Below, in pieces: positions 1 to 6,789 of a DNA stretch of 8,455 nt. Position 1 is the first letter of the stretch. The number at the start of each line of letters is the position of its first letter. The position numbers and the translations under genes are program-made. The notes under the pieces were generated by a model. That model was not told the origin of the DNA. It did no database searches and worked only from the letters and a program-made list of their open reading frames with translations. Source of the DNA: Aquificaceae bacterium (GTDB taxonomy: Bacteria; Aquificota; Aquificia; Aquificales; Aquificaceae); contig WFYH01000161.1 of assembly GCA_015490215.1 (NCBI GenBank), positions 1-8,455 on the forward strand. The letters are read 5' to 3'.

Positions 1-1546
1 AGTCTATATACTCACCCCCTATGAGCTCGCATATGCCCTTGTAGGAATAGCCTATATCTATTATTCTGATGACGCAGCCGTAAGCCAGACTGCACACCTG
101 GTCATCGCCCTTTGAGAAGGACTTCCCGCCCCCGGACTCCGCTATGGTGTTTTCGTTGTAGTTGGTCTTGGAGTGGAAACGGTTAAATCCGAAGAGTCCG
201 AATTTCCTGTCCACATACAGGGTTACGGGCCTGCTGGAACCGTAAACCTGCCCCACGAGAGGTACCATAGACGCTATATTTGAGGAAAAGAGCGTGGAGT
301 ATCTCATGAAGAGGTCATTTCTCCCCGGCACTGTTCCCAGAGGGAGGCACTCAAAGAGCGAATTTATCAGGGCAACGTCTATCTCCCTGACGAGCTGAAA
401 ATTCTTTTTCTGCATCTTATTGAGGAAGTCGCTCGAGATGCGGTTCAGCCCCTCGCGGGTCGGGGCACTTATGAAGAAAAACAGGGACGCCTCATAGGGG
501 AGTTTTCCGTCCTCGGTCAGCTCAAGGACAAATCTCGCATCTTCAGCCCTCGCCTGTATTGAAGGGAAGAATTTGGTTAAAGGATTTTTGTCCGCCGCCT
601 GTATTGCATATCTTGCCTTTGAGTCTATCTCAAGTCGTCTCCTTGCCGGGTCCTTAACCCTGACAACCAGTGCAGTTATGAAGGGTTCCGGAAGGGGAGT
701 TGATACTTCCCTGGTGTCATACGGAAACAGTATGTTCGAGAATTCCCACAGCGTCACGGCATTCGGGAAGCGGTTTACGTGAAAGCCTCTCCACCTCCTT
801 TCTTTCCCCGCCTGCCTGATGACAAGGTCCGCGTCCTCTGAAGTTTCGGACTCCTTCTCCACCCTTATGACGGTATCGTGGTCGAGTATCTGGAGGTTTA
901 TATCCCTGCTTTCCGCTTCCGCGGTTCCTTCAAAGGTAGGATTGAAGATGGATTTGAGAGTGGTTATGAGTTCCGTCGGTTCCACAATTCTCGGTCCGTA
1001 GTCTTTGAGAATTCCTTCGAGCTTCGTGATTTCATCCCTGACAAAGTTGAACTTCTCCCTGAGGTCCTCGTCCTTTTCAAAGGGATACAGAATCCAGACG
1101 TAGTTTTTAAAGATCCTCGGCTTTGCCCCCGCCCAGAACTCTTCCCTTGAAGCTTTGAGGAAGAACTCGTATCTGTAGTCTATGAGCTTCCGGACGACTT
1201 CGGGATTCCTTACGTTCGGCACATACCCGTGGAGGCTCTTCCAGTAATCAAGGAAGGGTTTTATGTTTGAATCCGCATAGCAGAAAAATCCTATAACGGT
1301 GCCGTTCGGGTAGGAGTGATTAATGAAGGCCTCAAAGTTATCCTCGTCCCCGTCTCCGAGGTAAGGAGGGACGTGAAGAGAGAAGATAATACCCATCCCT
1401 GTCTTCGTGAGGTAAACGCCGTCCCTATACTCAAGGACGGGATAGAGGTCGTGGAACCTTACCCTTGAGTCATTGAAAGCTTCTATGAGTTTAAGCTCCG
1501 TGGACTGTCCCTTTTCCCCGAGGAGCCTGTCAAGAAAGCCCAGCAT
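1..1546 (-). CDS. traC: TraC, F-type T4SS pilus-assembly ATPase (partial, N-terminal 515 codons)
   Basis: VirB4-class cytoplasmic ATPase that powers pilus assembly in F-type systems. The frame is open from ATG at 1546 to the left edge with no stop; F TraC is about 875 residues, so roughly 60% is present. The N-terminal half is the poorly conserved region. At residues 469-476 the sequence AESGGGKS fits the Walker A pattern [AG]x4GK[ST], with Lys475 and Ser476; it is preceded by NYN and followed by Phe, as in TraC proteins. About 25 residues later comes RIIDIGYSYKGICELIGGEY, matching the conserved TraC/VirB4 segment after the P-loop. Walker B would lie outside the window. The start overlaps the traV stop by one base (TGATG) and has a strong ribosome site (GGGAGGTGG, about 1551-1559), so translation is likely coupled to traV. 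The family call is secure. Confidence 0.93.
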   Translation of the reverse strand, partial: MLGFLDRLLGEKGQSTELKLIEAFNDSRVRFHDLYPVLEYRDGVYLTKTGMGIIFSLHVPPYLGDGDEDNFEAFINHSYPNGTVIGFFCYADSNIKPFLDYWKSLHGYVPNVRNPEVVRKLIDYRYEFFLKASREEFWAGAKPRIFKNYVWILYPFEKDEDLREKFNFVRDEITKLEGILKDYGPRIVEPTELITTLKSIFNPTFEGTAEAESRDINLQILDHDTVIRVEKESETSEDADLVIRQAGKERRWRGFHVNRFPNAVTLWEFSNILFPYDTREVSTPLPEPFITALVVRVKDPARRRLEIDSKARYAIQAADKNPLTKFFPSIQARAEDARFVLELTEDGKLPYEASLFFFISAPTREGLNRISSDFLNKMQKKNFQLVREIDVALINSLFECLPLGTVPGRNDLFMRYSTLFSSNIASMVPLVGQVYGSSRPVTLYVDRKFGLFGFNRFHSKTNYNENTIAESGGGKSFSKGDDQVCSLAYGCVIRIIDIGYSYKGICELIGGEYID

Positions 1547-2079
1547 CAGTCCACCTCCCTTCCTCTGGGGTCAAGCCATCTTCCCTCCCTGACTATCGTG
1601 TAGATGAAGTGTCCCTCCACAAGGTTACCGCTCCTGTCCACATACGGGTATATCCATATCCTCTGAACAAGAGCCTCCTCCCTGACGGGAACGGGTTTGT
1701 CTTCATAGGGGTCGAGTTCATCCTTAAACCGCTTAATGGTCACCGTTCTTACATACCTGCACACCTTTTCTTCTTCAACGTCGGGTTCATAGGGGTCTGT
1801 CTCCTCTTCAGTACATACCCTTTTAAGTTCGGTTGTGCCTATGAGCACCACCTTGTTCCCCTCACCCTTTATGACCGCATAGCCTCCTTCTGTTCCGTCA
1901 ATCTCGGGCATCTCTTTAAGAAGCCTCTCATGGTTTTCATACACATACTCCATGGTTCCGCATACCCCCGTCCCCTCTGTAGCCTCGCACTTGAAGTTTT
2001 CGTGTCCGACGGAAAGCATCTTTGCGCATGAAAAGAGTAGCGGAGCCATGCACACAAGCAGCCATGTCCTCGGCTTCAT
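1546..2079 (-). CDS. traV: TraV, outer-membrane lipoprotein of the F-type T4SS core complex
   Basis: 177 residues, close to F TraV (171). The N-terminus is a lipoprotein signal: basic MKPR, hydrophobic stretch, lipobox LFSC with lipidated Cys18. Next come the paired cysteines typical of TraV, FKCEATEGTGVC (Cys31 and Cys40), followed by TMEYVYE. Two more cysteines (89 and 107) lie in an acidic middle segment. The C-terminal RIWIYPYVDRSGNLVEG resembles the RIWVAP-type motif of the family. In F, TraV is the VirB7-like lipoprotein that anchors TraK and TraB at the outer membrane. The start overlaps the upstream dsbC-like stop as ATGA (2076-2079), and the stop overlaps the traC start. A GGAGGG ribosome site lies just upstream of the ATG. 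Confidence 0.92.
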   Translation of the reverse strand: MKPRTWLLVCMAPLLFSCAKMLSVGHENFKCEATEGTGVCGTMEYVYENHERLLKEMPEIDGTEGGYAVIKGEGNKVVLIGTTELKRVCTEEETDPYEPDVEEEKVCRYVRTVTIKRFKDELDPYEDKPVPVREEALVQRIWIYPYVDRSGNLVEGHFIYTIVREGRWLDPRGREVD

Positions 2080-2789
2080 TTTCCTTTCCCTCCGAGGTAG
2101 TCCTCAAGCTCTTTAACGTTGAATCCCTCAATCCTGATGCCGTCCTCCCTTATGAAGAGCGGGGTTCCCGCAACCCCTACTATCTGTCCCACGAGTATAT
2201 GCTTTTTGAGCATTTTCTCCCCTTCCCCGCACCTTTCCGCACTTACCTTCCCCCCGCTCAGCGCGGTATCGTAAGCTCTGACCTTATCCTCCGAGCATAG
2301 GATCCTTACACTCTTTGAGAACGCTTCCGGATGGATGTCCAGCGGGAACAGAAATACATACAGCTCCACGTCCTTGTTCTTGAGATAAGCATGAGCCTTT
2401 CTACAGAAAGGACAGTCGGGATCGGAGATCATTATCAGCTTCTTCCCACCTTTCCCGAACGTTATCTTCAGAGCATCCTCAAGAGGCAGTTTTGATACGT
2501 CCACTCTGTTTATCTCCTTGTATCTTTCCTTTGTCAGGTTCTTACCCGTCTTAGCATCAAGAAGCGCTCCTATCAGGAGATATTTGCCGTCCTTGCTCAT
2601 GTATATGAGCATCTTCCTTCCGTTCCTCTCAACAACGAGTTCCTTTAAGCTTCCAAGGTTTCTTTCCTCAAGAACTCTTATTCCGAGCTGTTTGAATATT
2701 TCCGGTTCCGCAAACCCGAATCCTGCAAGAGAGAGGATTAAGAGACCGACCTTAAAAGAAAACCTTTTTCCTGCATTCCTTATCCTCAT
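2076..2789 (-). CDS. dsbC: DsbC-like periplasmic disulfide isomerase in the tra operon
   Basis: 237 residues with a signal peptide ending near AGFGFA (residue 27). Residues about 28-95 look like the DsbC dimerisation domain (MLIYMSKDGKYLLIGALLD). The rest is a thioredoxin fold with active site DPDCPFC (Cys126, Cys129) and a cis-proline loop GVAGTP (Pro210). A second pair, Cys165 and Cys187, is spaced 22 residues apart, as is the structural pair Cys141-Cys163 of E. coli DsbC. Role by family: shuffling wrong disulfides in exported proteins; F encodes a comparable protein, TrbB. Its likely clients here are TraU, TraV, TraB and the two accessory exported proteins. The start at 2789 overlaps the upstream lipoprotein gene by 38 bases but has a GGAGG site at proper distance. 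DsbG or TrbB naming is possible; I see no DsbD-like reductant gene here. Confidence 0.9.
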   Translation of the reverse strand: MRIRNAGKRFSFKVGLLILSLAGFGFAEPEIFKQLGIRVLEERNLGSLKELVVERNGRKMLIYMSKDGKYLLIGALLDAKTGKNLTKERYKEINRVDVSKLPLEDALKITFGKGGKKLIMISDPDCPFCRKAHAYLKNKDVELYVFLFPLDIHPEAFSKSVRILCSEDKVRAYDTALSGGKVSAERCGEGEKMLKKHILVGQIVGVAGTPLFIREDGIRIEGFNVKELEDYLGGKGK

Positions 2790-3117
2790 AGAGCTCCTCC
2801 AGAAAGACCCTTCCGCTTACCCTGATTCTTGCATTCGGAGGGAGACAGACGCAGTTTCTTTTTACTCCGCCTTCAAAATTGCAGAGCATGAGGTAATGCC
2901 TGAATCCTTCAGTATGGAACTCCTTCTCACCGTATGAGGAGAAAACAAAGAGCATTCCCGCATATTTGCCCTTCGGATGTTTATCAAACTTCCGAAGCCC
3001 CTCAGACTGAAGCCATGGCCTGTGAGCTATAAGGTAGAGGTTCCCGTCGATTACCGCTCTCTCAAAATCACTGCACCCCATCATTAAGACCGCTCCTGTA
3101 AGTATCAACTTCCTCAA
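2752..3117 (-). CDS. Small putative lipoprotein between TraB and the DsbC-like protein
   Basis: 121 residues, not recognised. With a TTG start at 3117 it begins MRKLILTGAVLMMGC, a short lipoprotein-like signal with candidate lipid Cys15; the lipobox is imperfect (Met at -3 and -2). TTG is preferred because GGAGGG (3125-3130) sits 7 bases upstream and because the internal ATGs (codons 12-13) would remove the signal. This makes the gene overlap traB by 50 bases. The mature part holds four further cysteines (79, 89, 91, 115), enough for two disulfides. Its C-terminal half alternates hydrophobic residues (for example ARIRVSGRVFLEE), suggesting a small beta-barrel or OB-like fold; that is a guess from pattern only. 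It overlaps the downstream dsbC-like gene by 38 bases, so it is in the same operon. It may be an extra outer-membrane or periplasmic part of the core complex. Confidence 0.72.
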   Translation of the reverse strand: MRKLILTGAVLMMGCSDFERAVIDGNLYLIAHRPWLQSEGLRKFDKHPKGKYAGMLFVFSSYGEKEFHTEGFRHYLMLCNFEGGVKRNCVCLPPNARIRVSGRVFLEELYEDKECRKKVFF

Positions 3118-4270
3118 GTTTGTGCCCTCCGTAGAAGAGGACCGATACTCTCCGTCCAGCCTGCACCTCTATAACGGGGAAGTACTCCTTGGCAAGCTGA
3201 ACGTAAAACTCCGCAAGCCTCCTTGCAGCCGAGGAAACTCCGCTTGCAACTGCAACCTTGGTTACATCCTCGGGCTGGATGCTCTCAAGAGTTCCTACAG
3301 GTGAAATCTGAACGGTGGTAGAGGAAGCCCTGAGGATGTTCCCTATCCCCTCCAGAAGCCCTGCCATGAACTGCTTGGCAAGGACGCTCCCGAACTTTGA
3401 GACCACCCTGCCCTTCAGCCCCGTTTTACCGTCGGCATCAACTACCGTCCCCTTGACTTTCTTTTCGTATATCTTCCCGTCCCTGCTTATACATGAGATA
3501 CCTATAAGCTCCAAGTATGCCCTCTCGGAGGAGAGTTCTCCCCAGCCGGAGGCGTGGACAAAGCATCCTTTGAGGTTAAGCCTCCTGTTGTTCGCAAGAA
3601 TACTCTTATCCGTCAGGAGTATAAGGACGGGGTGGGGATTCTCTCTTCCGTACTGAAGCGTCGGGGCATCAAGTCCGTTAAGAAGTATCCCTTTAGTAAA
3701 TCCCAGAGGTATATAAAGCTCCCCCTTTTCTTCCTCCTTCTTTGAAGTTTTCTCCTCGCCGGTTTTATCATCCTTCTCGGGAGCGAATTCTCTTATGACG
3801 GGCGGCTGCTTTTCCTTCCTACGTGAAGATCCCAGCATTACAGGCTTCGGAGACTGCACAGGCTCATCAAGCTTTATCTTTATAGGCGGAAGCTTGGGCT
3901 CTGTCTTCTCGGTCCCGACTTTCTCTTTCTTGTTCGGAATTTCAATTTTAACGCTCTCCCGAACGGTTTGCCGGGACTCGGAATCCGTCGTCTTAACCTC
4001 TGAAGCTCTCATGTTTTTGAGCAAACTCTCTATGCTCTCGAGCCTCTCCTGAAGTTTATCCATCCTCCGTTCCATTACAGCTTTCCAGTCCTCATCAGGG
4101 TAGAGGGTCGGTTGCTCTTCTCCTTGAGATCGAGGTGTCTTCTGTCCTGCGGATATGAGGCTTACCAAACTCCACAGCATACTGCCTGCAAGGGAAAGAA
4201 CAAGCGAGCCTATAAGAACACCGAATACGAGTCTTTTCCTTTTAGTCAGCTTGTCCCTGACGCTCTCCAT
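3068..4270 (-). CDS. traB: TraB, VirB10-like inner-membrane-anchored T4SS core protein
   Basis: 400 residues from ATG at 4270 (F TraB is about 475). Layout: short basic cytoplasmic N-terminus; one membrane segment at about 14-39; a heptad-like coiled coil at about 62-90; a Pro/Lys/Glu-rich periplasmic linker at about 91-183; and the conserved TraB/TrbI domain from about 184 (IPLGFTKGILLNGLDAPT, then GCFVHASGWGELSSERAYLE and GISC). Cys236 and Cys260 match the conserved TraB pair. The glycine- and alanine-rich stretch at about 295-345 probably contains the outer-membrane-facing helices. TraB bridges both membranes and contacts TraK and TraV. An in-frame GTG at 4279 would add three residues, but the ATG has a better-placed GGGTGG site. 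The gene overlaps traK by 29 bases upstream and the small lipoprotein gene by 50 downstream. Confidence 0.93.
   Translation of the reverse strand: MESVRDKLTKRKRLVFGVLIGSLVLSLAGSMLWSLVSLISAGQKTPRSQGEEQPTLYPDEDWKAVMERRMDKLQERLESIESLLKNMRASEVKTTDSESRQTVRESVKIEIPNKKEKVGTEKTEPKLPPIKIKLDEPVQSPKPVMLGSSRRKEKQPPVIREFAPEKDDKTGEEKTSKKEEEKGELYIPLGFTKGILLNGLDAPTLQYGRENPHPVLILLTDKSILANNRRLNLKGCFVHASGWGELSSERAYLELIGISCISRDGKIYEKKVKGTVVDADGKTGLKGRVVSKFGSVLAKQFMAGLLEGIGNILRASSTTVQISPVGTLESIQPEDVTKVAVASGVSSAARRLAEFYVQLAKEYFPVIEVQAGRRVSVLFYGGHKLEEVDTYRSGLNDGVQ
3125..3130 (-). promoter_or_regulatory. Ribosome binding site deciding a TTG start
   Basis: On the minus strand GGAGGG lies 7 bases before the TTG at 3117. 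It sits inside the traB coding end and supports the TTG start of the small lipoprotein, and with it the 50-base overlap with traB. Confidence 0.65.
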
Positions 4271-5021
4271 CTGTACCACCCGTCAGATTTTTCATAACAC
4301 TCCCAATAAAGCTCTGATAGGGAGTCTTTTCTTTTTCCTGCCTCTTAACAACCGCCACAAGGTAAGCCCTTTCGTCGGGCTGAATAAACTCCTTCGTAAT
4401 AGCCAGGGCGTAGGGTCTTCCGAACTCTTTACGCAGGAGATTTTCAAAAAACTCCATATCCTCTCTCACCCTTAAGGTCTTCTGGGTTTTGTTCACGAGC
4501 ACCGCTTTTAAGACCCTGTATTCCCAACCGTCCCACTCCTCCTGAACCACCACCACAAGAGACTTTGTGTCTATGGCGTAGGTTTTGACCTTGACCTCAT
4601 AGCCGGGCGGCGGTTGATTACTGAGAGCAAGTTTTATAAGCTGTGCGAGGACCTCCTCATGCTCCCTTTCCTTCTCAAGGGGAGGAGGTTCCTCCGGGAG
4701 TAACCTCCTCGCATCTATAACGCTGAACCTGTCGGGAGGTTTGGAAGCAGGGAGCAGATAGAAGAGGTAACTTCTGCCACTTTCTGTTCTAACGTATAGA
4801 TCCGCCTTCTCGTTCTCCGCCACCCTCACGAGAACCTCTCTACCCTTCACCTTAACGCTGACGAACCGGCTCGATGTGAGGACCTTCTCCACATCCTCGG
4901 GAAATACGAAGAGACTGAATGCTTTACCTGACACCTCCACGCTTACGGGCTCTCCCCTGTAGAGTATTTCCTCTGCAAAGCACAAAGCTGCAATCAGCAG
5001 TCCCGCCAGAAGCCTACTCAT
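4242..5021 (-). CDS. traK: TraK, VirB9-like periplasmic/outer-membrane T4SS core protein
   Basis: 259 residues (F TraK is 242). A cleavable signal peptide (MSRLLAGLLIAALCFA, cleavage after Ala16) is followed by a beta-rich N-terminal domain with TraK features: VSVEVSGKAFSLFVFPEDVE, VSVKVKGREVLVRV, then LYVRTESGRSYLFYLLPAS. A proline- and charge-rich linker (about 105-125) precedes a second domain. There it has KVKTYAIDTKSLVVVVQEEWDG, where family members carry short beta-strands before the TraV- and TraB-binding C-terminus. The mature chain has no cysteine. The start at 5021 overlaps traE by 8 bases with GGTGGGG 7 bases upstream; the end overlaps traB. The operon position between traE and traB is the classic L-E-K-B order, which strengthens a call that sequence alone would leave moderate. 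Confidence 0.9.
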   Translation of the reverse strand: MSRLLAGLLIAALCFAEEILYRGEPVSVEVSGKAFSLFVFPEDVEKVLTSSRFVSVKVKGREVLVRVAENEKADLYVRTESGRSYLFYLLPASKPPDRFSVIDARRLLPEEPPPLEKEREHEEVLAQLIKLALSNQPPPGYEVKVKTYAIDTKSLVVVVQEEWDGWEYRVLKAVLVNKTQKTLRVREDMEFFENLLRKEFGRPYALAITKEFIQPDERAYLVAVVKRQEKEKTPYQSFIGSVMKNLTGGTDGERQGQAD

Positions 5022-5538
5022 ACTTGAACCCCACCAGATACGGTTTCCCGTGAATTATCCTCATGTAAAGCTTGAAGGTCGCTGTCCTGTTTTCTATTTC
5101 CTCTCCCCCGACCTCCTTCCTGAGCCTTCCTTTAACGGATATTTCCCTCGTTTTGGGATCAAGTTTCCAAGTTCCCTCAAAAGGATGGAACACCTGCTCA
5201 ATTCTGTCTTTCTTTATGCGCTTCCCTTCTTCTATAAGCGTGAGTTTTACATCATCCGAGTAAGCGTACTGGGCGAGCAGTTTTACCCTCTCCTCTACGT
5301 TTTCGGGGTTGAAGTTGGTAATGAGGTTGGTGAAGTATCTTGCCCAGAGGAGCACATACTCCCTGCCACTTACATACACCTTTTCATAGGGCGGAAGATA
5401 TACGACTATTTCCCTCTTGAGGGAGAGGGAGATGACTATAAATATCAGGGCAAGGTTCATCACAAGCAGGAACCCGACCAGTATTAGGAGTATCCGGCTC
5501 TGCTCCCTGAGGTTTTCCCATATCTCCAGATACTTCAA
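5014..5538 (-). CDS. traE: TraE, inner-membrane T4SS pilus-assembly protein
   Basis: 174 residues (F TraE is 188). One N-terminal membrane segment at about 16-40, then a periplasmic domain with TraE-family features: REIVVYLPPYEKVYVSGREY, YFTNLITNFNPENVEERVKL, and near the end ATFKLYMRIIHGKPYLVGF. It belongs to the VirB8-like TraE group, which sits at the inner membrane and is needed for pilus assembly. Translation starts at a TTG (5538), because no ATG is available that keeps the family N-terminus. The TTG overlaps the traL stop as TTGA (5535-5538) and has GGGAGG 7 bases upstream, so it is probably translated by re-initiation after traL. Confidence 0.92.
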   Translation of the reverse strand: MKYLEIWENLREQSRILLILVGFLLVMNLALIFIVISLSLKREIVVYLPPYEKVYVSGREYVLLWARYFTNLITNFNPENVEERVKLLAQYAYSDDVKLTLIEEGKRIKKDRIEQVFHPFEGTWKLDPKTREISVKGRLRKEVGGEEIENRTATFKLYMRIIHGKPYLVGFKYE

Positions 5539-5819
5539 GCTCTAACCTCCCTTTCCGTGGGCGGAAGGGTTCCCGGGGGAGAGTAAAAACCGAGCTTAAA
5601 GGCGAGGAGCTTGTAATAGCCCCTTCCTTTCTTCTTGACGTATCTGTAATAAAGAACCGCAATACCCAAACTTGCAAAGAAGCCTTTGAATACGCCTATC
5701 AGCCATATAAGGGGCACCGCAAACACCAGGAAAACAATAAACATGTCTATGGGTATAATCCCGAGAGCCTTGGGGTCGTCGTCCACGTATCTGGGTATCC
5801 TGTAAATCTTCTTTTCCAT
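5535..5819 (-). CDS. traL: TraL, small inner-membrane T4SS protein
   Basis: 94 residues (F TraL is 91). The N-terminus carries the TraL signature RIPRYVDDDP (residues 7-16), a cytoplasmic stretch before two closely spaced hydrophobic segments (about 24-43 and 46-58). The C-terminus is basic and ends in a proline-rich tail. TraL is a VirB3-like inner-membrane protein needed for pilus assembly, probably helping recruit TraC. The ATG at 5819 follows the pilin stop by two bases. Unlike its neighbours it lacks a clear Shine-Dalgarno sequence, so it may depend on ribosomes arriving from the pilin gene. Confidence 0.92.
   Translation of the reverse strand: MEKKIYRIPRYVDDDPKALGIIPIDMFIVFLVFAVPLIWLIGVFKGFFASLGIAVLYYRYVKKKGRGYYKLLAFKLGFYSPPGTLPPTEREVRA
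5546..5551 (-). promoter_or_regulatory. Ribosome binding site for the TTG start of traE
   Basis: On the minus strand GGGAGG lies 7 bases before the TTG at 5538, inside the end of traL. It fixes the start of traE, whose initiation codon overlaps the traL stop codon. Confidence 0.7.
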
Positions 5820-5821
5820 GA

Positions 5822-6172
5822 TTACCAGTTCGTTCCGAAAGCGGTACTTCCTGCCTCAAAGAACATCCTTGCAAGCCCGACCAGCCCGCCGATGACAACC
5901 GAGAATATCACCCCGTATGCAAGGGGTTTAAAAGAGTGCATCACGATAGCTGCGATAACGGAAATGAGTATTCCTACAAGTGCTATAAACTTCCCGAGGT
6001 TACCCGTTATCCAGGCAATCAGGAGATCGGAGAGGTTTGCCCACGGGTCGGTTGTCTGGGCAAAAGTTGCATCACCCGCACCTATGAGGAAGGCAAGAAG
6101 GACCACGGACAGGGTTCTCAGCTCAGCATGGTGAAGGTAGAAAAACGCCTTAACCCTGCGGAAACTCCTCAT
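5822..6172 (-). CDS. traA: TraA-like conjugative pilin precursor
   Basis: 116 residues (F TraA is 121). A long basic leader (RSFRRVKAF) and hydrophobic stretch end in DATFAQ, a good signal-peptidase site after Ala38. This leaves a mature chain of about 78 residues, against 70 in F pilin. The mature chain has two hydrophobic helices (about 60-78 and 84-105) joined by a short polar/basic loop HSFKP, the hairpin layout of F and VirB2 pilins, then a tail EAGSTAFGTNW that extends beyond the last helix. There are no cysteines. Position directly before traL is where F carries traA. GGGAGG stands 8 bases before the ATG, and the gene overlaps the preceding small gene by 23 bases. Pilins are poorly conserved, so the call rests on length, topology, leader and context. 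Confidence 0.85.
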   Translation of the reverse strand: MRSFRRVKAFFYLHHAELRTLSVVLLAFLIGAGDATFAQTTDPWANLSDLLIAWITGNLGKFIALVGILISVIAAIVMHSFKPLAYGVIFSVVIGGLVGLARMFFEAGSTAFGTNW

Positions 6173-6356
6173 GGCATATACCTCCCTTCAGATTTGAAAT
6201 GGCGTTCTTGACATACTCACCCACCCAGAAGACCTTCTCCTGAAGCTCCTCCGAGCGCAGGCTTTCATCCGCCTGCATGGCTTCTTCAAGGAGCGTCCTG
6301 AATTTCTCAAAGTGAAACCTTGCACTTTCAAGGAAGACCAAAGCTCTTTTCTCCAT
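6150..6356 (-). CDS. Unrecognised 68-residue, probably cytoplasmic helical protein before the pilin gene
   Basis: 68 residues, not recognised. No signal peptide or membrane segment. The sequence is charged, acidic overall and looks almost entirely helical (residues 1-57), with hydrophobic residues spaced as in an amphipathic helical bundle; the tail GGICHEEFPQG has the only cysteine. It is likely a real gene: its ATG at 6356 has a strong GGTGGAGGAG ribosome site, it overlaps the OmpA-like gene by 29 bases and the pilin gene by 23, and the frame fits the tight packing of the operon. Possible roles are a partner or chaperone for the pilin precursor, or a small regulator; both are guesses from position. 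It does not resemble F TraQ, the known pilin chaperone, which is a membrane protein. Confidence 0.68.
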   Translation of the reverse strand: MEKRALVFLESARFHFEKFRTLLEEAMQADESLRSEELQEKVFWVGEYVKNAISNLKGGICHEEFPQG

Positions 6357-6750
6357 GGAACTCCTCCACCTCTACTTTTCTGCACTCTTTAAAGAACCTC
6401 TCCCCCGGAACCCAGCAGTGATCCTCCCCTTCCGAGCTGATGGATTTAACCGATACTCCGTGACTACGGAGTATATCAGCAACACTTAAAGCTCTCCTTT
6501 CGGATAGGGAGTAGTTGTAGCTCCTGCTTCCCTCCGGGGATGCAAAGCCGGATACTATAACCTCCTCCCCTTTCCTGAATATACTCAGTTTGTCCGCTTC
6601 CTCTTTCCTGACTTCGTGAGAGTCAAAATCAAAGTAAATCGTAGCCTTCTTTGCATAAACGTACCGCTTGTCTTCGGGGAACTTCACCCTGACAAAATCT
6701 GAGGAAGTATCTCCCTGGTAAATCAGCACACTTATCAGGAGAGGTAGCAT
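6328..6750 (-). CDS. Secreted OmpA-like domain protein, first gene of the tra operon
   Basis: 140 residues: a short hydrophobic N-terminus (MLPLLISVLIYQG, no basic residues) followed by a near-complete OmpA C-terminal-like domain. Recognisable parts are ATIYFDFDSHEVRKEEADKL (about 36-55), GFASPEGSRSYNYSLSERRA (about 68-87) and VADILRSHGV. In E. coli OmpA, Asp271 and Arg286 hold peptidoglycan. Here Arg86 is kept, but the Asp position is Ser71, in the SPEG variant seen in some OmpA-like families. Two cysteines (112 and 123) lie near the end. It probably sits in the periplasm near peptidoglycan and may anchor or open the wall for the secretion channel (inference). The start is fixed by a stop codon at about 6775-6777, and no Shine-Dalgarno sequence is visible. 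F has no equivalent that I know of. Confidence 0.78.
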   Translation of the reverse strand: MLPLLISVLIYQGDTSSDFVRVKFPEDKRYVYAKKATIYFDFDSHEVRKEEADKLSIFRKGEEVIVSGFASPEGSRSYNYSLSERRALSVADILRSHGVSVKSISSEGEDHCWVPGERFFKECRKVEVEEFHGEKSFGLP

Positions 6751-6789
6751 GACGATTATGAATTGTAGGTAGCGTTAATAGCGGAAACA

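Noticed and set aside
1609..2031. 140-codon open frame on the plus strand
   Set aside because: It is antisense to traV, which has a lipobox, family cysteine pattern and operon coupling. No independent support.
2518..2937. 139-codon open frame on the plus strand
   Set aside because: Antisense to the dsbC-like and lipoprotein genes. Composition (Ser/Leu/Pro/Phe) is typical of the complement of Lys/Glu-rich coding sequence.
4271..4279. GTG start three codons upstream in traB
   Set aside because: No Shine-Dalgarno at proper distance; the ATG at 4270 has GGGTGG five bases upstream.
5050..5487. 145-codon open frame on the plus strand
   Set aside because: Antisense to traE; low-complexity shadow with no recognisable features.
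1..6750. Many CCTCC/CCTTCC-type motifs along the plus strand, at first sight a dispersed repeat
   Set aside because: They are reverse complements of ribosome binding sites and of GAG/GAA/AGG-rich coding sequence on the minus strand; they show no regular spacing or shared flanks.
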